NCBI RefSeq assembly: GCF_036488675.1
Contig: NZ_CP133151.1
Location: forward strand, 372,001 to 436,000
DNA: 64,000 bases
Direction of reading: 5' to 3'
Origin: Sinorhizobium chiapasense
GTDB lineage: Bacteria > Pseudomonadota > Alphaproteobacteria > Rhizobiales > Rhizobiaceae
Positions within the stretch are counted from its first letter, which is position 1; each line of letters starts with the position of its first letter. The notes beneath the pieces are model-generated. The model was not told the DNA's origin. It made no database searches and worked only from the letters and a program-made list of their open reading frames with translations. Positions 58,381 through 64,000 of this stretch are shown piece by piece. Position numbers and translations under genes: made by a program.

Positions 58381-58875
58381 TCACCGCTCCCGCGAAACAC
58401 CATGTCCGGGTCGCTTAACTCCCGTCAGCAAGGCTGGGACGATCGCCATATGCAAAGGTATGGCGGCGGCAAAACAAAGCCGCCCGAACGCATTCCTGCG
58501 GCGCACCAAGGTGGTCATACCGATGACCTGGCCGTCAGCAGGGCCTTCGCGAACATCCACGACAATTCGAAAATGCAAGTGCCGGGCATCATAGCCGACG
58601 ACGGCTTCGCGATCGTCGCTGTGCAGGAGCGGAAAGGTGCCGATCAGGCCTGAATGCGCCGGGTGCGCGGTTTCGCTCAGCCCGATTATTGGCGCGAGGC
58701 GGTTGTGCCATGTCACAAGACTTTGCACCCAGCCGGATGCGCTCCCAAGTGCTCGACGCGCCGCCTCGGCCGCAGTCACCCGCTCGGCGAAGAAAAGAAG
58801 CTCGTGACGGTCGGCCCAGTCTGCTCCGGGAAGCCAAGGATTCGGCAGGCTGATGGCCACCCTTCGTGGTCTCAT
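58381..58875 (-). CDS. DUF2867 family protein
   Basis: The 164-residue protein fits DUF2867: LPGADWADRHELL, then FPLLHSDDREAVVGYDARHL, HFRIVVDV and a C-terminal RRRNAFGRLCFAAAIPLHMA. Function of the family is unknown. The start at 58875 has GAAAGGAAG upstream. It lies upstream of the AhpD-like gene on the same strand. Its C-terminal part recurs as a relic near 55440. Confidence 0.7.
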   Translation of the reverse strand: MRPRRVAISLPNPWLPGADWADRHELLFFAERVTAAEAARRALGSASGWVQSLVTWHNRLAPIIGLSETAHPAHSGLIGTFPLLHSDDREAVVGYDARHLHFRIVVDVREGPADGQVIGMTTLVRRRNAFGRLCFAAAIPLHMAIVPALLTGVKRPGHGVSRER

Positions 58876-59355
58876 GAACGCTTCCTTTCGCCTTTTGCCA
58901 TCGGCTCGCGGGGCGCTCACCGCAGCGCTGAATGGCTCATGATTGCGCCGGAAGCCGGCATCAGGTAGGTGGCCGCTTGTCGCAGCCGCACGCCAATCGT
59001 CGCACGGTGCATTCACTCAAGGGGCCGCAGCGTCTTTAGGGACGACAACATTTCATCAAATCGCATAGCGTGTCGCATAAGCCCACAGAGGCGCAACCGC
59101 TTGAGCGCAAAGATAGCATCGGCAGACAGACTGCGCGGCTCAAACGCAAATTGGTGGCAGCTCGCGTCCCTGCGTAGCGAGGCCGGCAGCCACACATGGC
59201 CTTGCGGCGACTTAAAGTCGCTCTTTCAGCGGCGCTGCACGATTGTTGCGCCAAAAAGATCATTCGGTTTATGGTCGCGCAACGTTACGCAGGGTCATTT
59301 CGATTCCGAGTAATGTATTCCAATCTAACAACGGAGAAAAACCGCCCGGACCAGA

Positions 59356-59460
59356 AAAGAAAAACCGCCCCCGAAACAAATCTCGGAAACGGTTTGCTAA
59401 TAATCAATTTCGCCAAAATTTGAGTAGCAAACCTCACTTCCTCTGTCAACTTAAAAAACA
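59356..59460 (-). ncRNA. Putative antisense RNA upstream of repC
   Basis: In repABC plasmids a small countertranscribed RNA lies between repB and repC and blocks RepC synthesis. Here 59357-59394 forms a hairpin (AAACCG / CGGTTT arms with inner CCCGA / TCGG) followed on the minus strand by a T-rich run, which looks like its terminator. The 5' end is my estimate. The bases 59017-59350 hold no gene I can support. Confidence 0.4.
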
Positions 59461-59512
59461 CCGTTTCGGTGAACGGGGTTGCTTTGTCTGGTCTCCAACA
59501 CAGGAGACGACA

Positions 59513-60793
59513 GTGCGAGAACCGATGCCCCCAAAGCGGTCGATCGGCCGTAGACAGACGCCCAAACGTGCCGAATTCCGACGCCTTGCACTATCGGCTG
59601 AGATTGGGACCGTGACACGCGGACAGCTCGCCGTGCTTGCGCAAAATCTGCCCTGCACGGGGATGGTCAATGCGACCGAGGCGTACCTATTGACCACACT
59701 GATCAACACGGCTCCTGCGGACGCTTTCGAAAAGGGCGGCCGGCCAATCATCTTCAAGTCGAACCAGCAGCTCGCTTTCGAAATCAATCGTTCGGCCGGA
59801 CGCGTCAGCCGGCTGCTGTCGAACCTCTTCGACGCCGGTCTGATCACCATGCAGGACAGCGGCAACTACAAGCGCTATCCCACCCGAAACGTCGAAGGCA
59901 CGGTTGTAGACGGTTGCGGGATCGACATGCGAATACTCATCGCTCGTTACCGCGAGCTTGATGAACTCATAAGGCAAGCCAGAGTCGAAAAGGCCGCCGC
60001 AAATGCCGCGCTGCGGCGGTATCGCGGGGCGTTGCGTAATCTCCGTCGTGCGCTCGCGTTTGCTAACTGCATTCCGCAGCGCACGCGGGCCCGGCTTGAG
60101 GTGCGTGTTGAAAAAGTCATCACTTTGGTCGGCATTGCGACGAGGGCACCGAGCGTGCTTTTGCGTCGCGCGACCGCGCTTTTTGAATGGTTTGTGGAGC
60201 GGGCTATGCAGCTCCCACGACGGCTTGAAGTTGCGTTCGCGCCACAGGATTCGGCATGCAGGTGTGCCGGAAGCGACACGCACAAACAGACTACAAGCCC
60301 TAATTCACATGAAGAGAGTAATGTTGACCGGCCTTCGGTTACCGTCGAACCATTGACATCAGTTGGCGCTGGCTCCGCCAGCGAATGGGCTTCTGAAGCA
60401 AGCCTGGGGCGACGCAGGAGCCGAACCAAACAACCACATCATTCGCGGCAGGAAATGGTCGCACTGCAGGACCTACTGCGAGCCATACCAGCACTAAGCA
60501 CTTACGGTTTCGCGCCGCCCCGCAGTTGGGCCGATCTGGCCCGAATCGCGCCGCAAATGTGTCGAATTGCCGGTATTTCGGACGATGCGCGGCGCCGCGC
60601 CGTCGATCAAATGGGCGAGCAGCAGGCCGCCGTTGCCATCGCCATTACCCTGCAGAAGCTCGATCGGCAGGAAATCTCTTCGCCAGACGGTTATTTGCGG
60701 GCAATGACTGGACGTGCGGTCGCCGGCGAACTTCACCTTTCCCGTTCGATCTTTGGGCTCGCGGCGCGCTACACGGTAGAACGGCTGGAGTAA
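59513..60793 (+). CDS. repC: RepC, plasmid replication initiator
   Basis: RepC (426 residues) binds the origin, which lies inside repC itself in this plasmid class. The N-terminal half is typical (GQLAVLAQNLPCTGMVNATE; FEINRSAGRVSRLLSNLFDAGLI with a winged helix). The C-terminal domain follows a variable linker. The start GTG at 59513 has AGGAG six bases upstream; the ATG at 59525 is an alternative. No repA or repB lies upstream; instead there are unrelated genes. It may be an accessory or relic replicon. Confidence 0.88.
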   Translation: MREPMPPKRSIGRRQTPKRAEFRRLALSAEIGTVTRGQLAVLAQNLPCTGMVNATEAYLLTTLINTAPADAFEKGGRPIIFKSNQQLAFEINRSAGRVSRLLSNLFDAGLITMQDSGNYKRYPTRNVEGTVVDGCGIDMRILIARYRELDELIRQARVEKAAANAALRRYRGALRNLRRALAFANCIPQRTRARLEVRVEKVITLVGIATRAPSVLLRRATALFEWFVERAMQLPRRLEVAFAPQDSACRCAGSDTHKQTTSPNSHEESNVDRPSVTVEPLTSVGAGSASEWASEASLGRRRSRTKQPHHSRQEMVALQDLLRAIPALSTYGFAPPRSWADLARIAPQMCRIAGISDDARRRAVDQMGEQQAAVAIAITLQKLDRQEISSPDGYLRAMTGRAVAGELHLSRSIFGLAARYTVERLE

Positions 60794-60982
60794 GTTCTCA
60801 GTTACATCGCTCTGGAGCCGCGAGGATCTGCCGCTGTCGATGAGTATCTCGGCGCGGTGCCTCTTTTTCGCGCGCTTGGTCCTACGAAAACTCGTCCAGG
60901 GAAGATTGCGAGCTCGGCGGCCGGGTACGGGACCCTTCGCCGCGGAACGGAATGCGAGTTTCGTTCAAGCGCGCTCCTGCGT

Positions 60983-61076
60983 TGTCGTATGCCCGACAAT
61001 GTCGGACAAACATCGCGTCGGAATCAATGTAGCACGGTATTTTCAAACGACTTTCTCCTTTGGCACGCTACATGCT
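60983..61076 (+). promoter_or_regulatory. Orphan nif-type promoter with NifA site
   Basis: A perfect NifA site TGT-N10-ACA (60983-60998) is followed by TGGCAC-N5-ATGCT (61061-61076). The bases around it (CTTTCTCC just before the -24 box and CTGGG after the -12 box) resemble the iscN promoter. No nif gene follows; it is probably the remnant of a nif promoter, cut by later insertions. Confidence 0.6.
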
Positions 61077-61289
61077 GGGCTATCTCCAGCTGCATCACAG
61101 GCTAGGGAGAAGGGCTTTGTCGCAAACTGATTGGCACCGGCACGAGTGCTCGTCGTTTTCACACGCTGTTGGCGTGAACCCACCGTTGCGCAATGCCGCC
61201 GCCGCCCTTCGCAAAGAGCGAGCAGCGAAAGATGTGGCGGGCAGGCGGCTGCTCATCATGGGCAGTCACAAACAGGCGGCCAGGCGCGG

Positions 61290-61690
61290 CGCACCGAAGG
61301 GTTCATTGCTGCAACAGACGCTGGTGCGCAAACCGCGGATGCTGGTGGCAGTCGCGCTCGCCGACACGGTGGCACGGATTGCATGGGCATTGTTCATCAA
61401 GCAGGATGAGGTACAAGCCTCCGGCCGCGGTCAAGGCGTAAGTCCGACGGGGCGGAGACCGTCGCAGGCGTCGGTCAAAGTTGGGTGTGGCACAACTGTC
61501 GGCGAGAACGGATCGGACGAACCAAAGCCCTCCATCGTTCCAGCGAGAACGCTCAGGCGGATATGGATCCGGTCCGAATCCCATACGGGGCCGCAGCCCA
61601 GGCGCTGCACCAAGAGGCCGGACAGATGGCAGCATCCGCCAACGTCCCAACCGTCCAAGAAAACCGAAATGGCTAAATGACCGCGGCGGG
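61290..61690 (+). mobile_element. IS110-family transposase C-terminal remnant
   Basis: The residues LVRKPRMLVAVALADTVARI followed by AWALFIKQDEV match the end of IS110-type transposases, and the trailing segment is also common after them. The catalytic N-terminal DEDD domain is missing. It lies shortly behind the orphan nif promoter. Confidence 0.6.
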
Positions 61691-61832
61691 TGTTTTTAGC
61701 GCGATCAAGCGTGCCAGTCTTCTTGAGGAAGATGGAAGGCGGGTGCAGGGCGGGGCGGAAACCCGCACCTGCGGCACGTCGACCATAAAGGGTCCCTGAG
61801 CCAGCTGCCGCCGCTTCCGAAGGGGGCTCTCA

Positions 61833-61994
61833 ATGTCGCACGATCTTTCTCTCACACAGTCCCGCGCCTTCCAGCTTTCCCGCGACCTGATGGTCCGGGT
61901 CATCCCCTTCCCGATCGACGGTCAATACGGCGTTCTCCCCTCCGATGAGATCGACGACGACGATCTCGCGATCGTGCGCGAATATTTCCCCTGA
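61833..61994 (+). CDS. Small plasmid protein, 53 residues
   Basis: A short frame begins MSHDLSLTQSRAFQLSRDLM and ends in DDLAIVREYFP. It has a G-rich ribosome site a few bases upstream and starts the block of conserved plasmid genes. I recognise no domain. The strong acidic C-terminal patch and codon use like its neighbours favour a real gene. Confidence 0.55.
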   Translation: MSHDLSLTQSRAFQLSRDLMVRVIPFPIDGQYGVLPSDEIDDDDLAIVREYFP

Positions 61995-62208
61995 CCGGCT
62001 CATCGAGCCGGCCTCGGCCTTTTTGTGCCGCTTGCGCGCGGCAGGCCGCAAGGGAAGCTCCGCCGCGGCCGACGTCAGCATTGCATAGTCCGACAATTGC
62101 CACCCGCGCTCTTGCGGCCTTTGCTCTTCGCGGTCTGCCGAAAGGCGCCCACCAAACGACGGGCAAGGAAGTGTCATGGAGGGCGATCGCTGCGCGATCG
62201 GAAGCAAA

Positions 62209-63234
62209 ATGAAAAGAAGAGAAATAGAGGCGTTGCGCAGCCAAGTGAGCTGCGCGATCGTGCTCGAACAGGCGAACTTCGCAATTGATATCAAGGAAAG
62301 CACCCGGCGCGCGGTCAAGTTTCGCCGCGGCGGTGAGATTATCATCGTCACGCATGAAGGACGCGGATGGTTCGATCCGCTCAGCGACGCGAAAGGCGAT
62401 GTGTTCGGGCTTGTCGAGCATCTTGACCATGTCGGCTTTCTCGAAGGCGCCGAAAAGGTTGCAAATCTCGTCGGTCTTGAGATCACTGAGCCAGAGTGGC
62501 GGGATCCAACGTATAATGGAGGGCACGAGCTCACCCTTCATGCTCGTTGGCATGCACGCCGCCGCCCGTGGCCCGGCTCGTCGACTTGGCGTTACCTCCA
62601 AGACGAGCGCTGTCTTCCGGCGGCTTTGCTCCGAGTGGCAATAAAATGCAACCTGCTTCGCGAAGGCCCTTATGGCAGCATGTGGGCAGCGCACAGGAAC
62701 CATACCGGCGTTGTGACCGGATGGGAGGCGCGAGGTCCGCAATACCGGGGCTTCGCCTCCGGAGGAACGAAGGTTCTCTTCCGCCTTGGATCTGGAACCG
62801 CATTTCGCCTGGCCGTCACGGAAGCCGCGATCGACGCTTTGAGTCTTGCGGCGATCGAAGGGTTGCGTGAGGGCACGCTCTATCTCAGCACCGGCGGCGG
62901 ATGGTCTCCGACCGCGAAGGGGGCGTTGCGGGAATTGGCCTGCCAGACTGGCGTCCAGCTGGTCGCAGCAACAGACGCCAATTCACAAGGTGACATGTTT
63001 GCCGAGCGACTGCGGTCACTTGCCAACGACGCCGGCTGCGATTGGATGCGGCTTCGCCCGCCCGAGGAGGATTGGAACGAGACCCTGAAGGTCAGGCAGA
63101 AGGAAATAGACAAAAGACGGAAAGAGGAAGAGGCGTCCCGCATGCGCGCCGCCCGCGTCAAGGAAGGCTTCGCCCGGCTTAAGCCGGCCCTTGACCCGGC
63201 CGGTCGCGATGTCGGCGGCTCGAAAGGGTCATGA
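62209..63234 (+). CDS. DUF3991 and TOPRIM domain protein
   Basis: The 341-residue protein joins an N-terminal DUF3991 region (RRGGEIIIVTHEGRGWFDPL) and a TOPRIM-like domain in which VTEAAIDALSLAAIEG holds the acidic residue and ATDANSQGDMFAERL the second motif. The C terminus is a charged helix. Such proteins are common on rhizobial plasmids and resemble primases or relaxase helpers. The start at 62209 is the second ATG of the frame. Confidence 0.8.
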   Translation: MKRREIEALRSQVSCAIVLEQANFAIDIKESTRRAVKFRRGGEIIIVTHEGRGWFDPLSDAKGDVFGLVEHLDHVGFLEGAEKVANLVGLEITEPEWRDPTYNGGHELTLHARWHARRRPWPGSSTWRYLQDERCLPAALLRVAIKCNLLREGPYGSMWAAHRNHTGVVTGWEARGPQYRGFASGGTKVLFRLGSGTAFRLAVTEAAIDALSLAAIEGLREGTLYLSTGGGWSPTAKGALRELACQTGVQLVAATDANSQGDMFAERLRSLANDAGCDWMRLRPPEEDWNETLKVRQKEIDKRRKEEEASRMRAARVKEGFARLKPALDPAGRDVGGSKGS

Positions 63235-63308
63235 AGGACCGAAGAGGATGGCAAGGTCGAGAGGACTGTGCCGCGCCTTCGGTTCGGTAAACGCGCAAGG
63301 AGCCGCAG

Positions 63309-63914
63309 ATGACCTCTTCTCCCGCAATCCGTAAGGTGTTTCAGGGCGTCGCAAGCCGCCAGCAGATGTTCCGCATGTTCGATCGCCACGCGCAGCGACC
63401 CAACCGTTGGGAAGGTGACGCAACCCCGCTCTACGCCGGCGAATGGTTCGAAATCGCCGAGGCCGAACACGACTACATGTTCGAAGTCCTTCCGCCGCTC
63501 TGGATCCGCGGCTCGATGTTCGCTATGTGCGAGCTGCTGACTGGATCGGTGGCGAGCGTGTTCTTCGCCCTTCGGATCGACGAGGCGCTCCGATATTTTC
63601 ACGGCTATTGCGACCTTTCAGATAAGGCATTCGTTGAGGCGATGCGCGTTGCGATTGTCGAGCGCGAGAGCCGTCCGGTGCGCGCCATGACGCGGAAGGA
63701 GCGCCTCGAGCATATCTGGAGCAGCACGGCGGATGACTATCGCGGCTATGCCGGTGAGCGCTGGGCGGAGGCCTCTCGCGGCAAACGCACCGTGATGCTC
63801 TATGGCGGGAAAGAGGGGACCTTTCTGACGCTGTTGGAAGACCTGACCGACGACGAGATCGCCGCCAAGCTGCCGGTGCATCTGCGCTATCTCCCCTCGC
63901 CGATCGCGGCATGA
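63309..63914 (+). CDS. DUF1419 domain protein
   Basis: The 201-residue protein matches DUF1419, a conserved family of rhizobial plasmids with unknown function: FDRHAQRPNRWEGDATPLYA, then GEWFEIAEAEHDYMFEVLPP and a C-terminal DEIAAKLPVHLRYLP. It follows the TOPRIM gene by 74 bases and belongs to the same plasmid block. Confidence 0.8.
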   Translation: MTSSPAIRKVFQGVASRQQMFRMFDRHAQRPNRWEGDATPLYAGEWFEIAEAEHDYMFEVLPPLWIRGSMFAMCELLTGSVASVFFALRIDEALRYFHGYCDLSDKAFVEAMRVAIVERESRPVRAMTRKERLEHIWSSTADDYRGYAGERWAEASRGKRTVMLYGGKEGTFLTLLEDLTDDEIAAKLPVHLRYLPSPIAA

Positions 63915-63926
63915 GGAGGTGCTGTC

Positions 63927-64000
63927 ATGCTCACGTTCCCGATCGCATCCGTGCGCGAGGTAATCGCCCGCGGCCGCGCCGATGCCGAAGCCAATGGCGG
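63927..64000 (+). CDS. Plasmid protein, N-terminal part only
   Basis: A frame starts with ATG right after AGGAGGT and runs off the right edge: MLTFPIASVREVIARGRADA. It is 12 bases behind the DUF1419 gene and is surely co-transcribed. Too little is visible for a family call. Confidence 0.6.
   Translation, partial: MLTFPIASVREVIARGRADAEANG

Noticed and set aside
58969..59313. 114-residue open frame upstream of repC
   Set aside because: Arg- and Ser-rich composition without motif or ribosome site; overlaps the region expected to hold replication control signals.
1..64000. CRISPR arrays, rRNA genes and intact tRNA genes
   Set aside because: I saw no regularly spaced direct repeats, no rRNA sequence and only a broken tRNA end at 30363-30413.

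Overview
The window is from a symbiotic replicon of a nodulating, nitrogen-fixing rhizobium (Alphaproteobacteria, Rhizobiaceae). It carries a nif/fix cluster with sigma54/NifA promoters, a full Nod-factor operon behind a nod box, several nodD and nodA copies, a RepC plasmid initiator and many insertion-sequence scars. The set nodABC-SUIJ-HPQ plus nodFE, repeated nodD and repeated nodA is most like the broad-host-range symbiotic plasmids of the Rhizobium tropici group. That assignment is an inference from gene content.

Layout. 1-17.7 kb is the nif/fix block: prxS-rpoN2, nifQ (reverse), an Ntn-hydrolase gene, iscN-(decayed nifU)-nifS-nifW, fixABCX-nifA, nifB-fdxN-nifZ-nifT and a SIR2-like gene. 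Sigma54 -24/-12 boxes, several with a NifA upstream site (TGT-N10-ACA), precede prxS, nifQ, the Ntn-hydrolase, iscN, fixA and nifB. At 17.9-18.9 kb lies a first nodD. From about 19 to 31 kb is an accessory insert. Its core is a tightly overlapping four-gene operon (protein kinase-SF1 helicase fusion, winged-helix/PLD-like protein, PP2C phosphatase, DUF3800 protein), faced by a two-gene PIN-domain unit. Transposase and tRNA scars lie at its right-hand side. This operon is the best candidate here for an undescribed anti-phage or conflict system.

From 31 to 35 kb come an omptin-like outer-membrane protease, a convergent HTH/RelE-like pair whose stop codons sit in the loop of one hairpin, and relics. 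From 35.2 to 47.3 kb, on the minus strand, is the main nod operon nodA-B-C-S-U-I-J, an aldo/keto reductase, then nodH-P-Q. Its products make, N-methylate, carbamoylate, sulfate and export lipochitooligosaccharides. A nod box precedes nodA. A nodD stump and a second, opposite nod box follow, the latter leading into nodFE (special fatty-acyl chain).

From 49 to 58 kb are two more intact nodD genes, a decayed nodA'-nodB' unit that keeps its nod box, a second intact nodA without a visible nod box, a luciferase-like monooxygenase, hisC and a LacI-type regulator. From 59 to 64 kb is plasmid backbone: RepC without adjacent RepA/RepB, a likely antisense RNA, an orphan nif-type promoter, an IS110-like relic, and conserved plasmid genes (DUF3991/TOPRIM, DUF1419).
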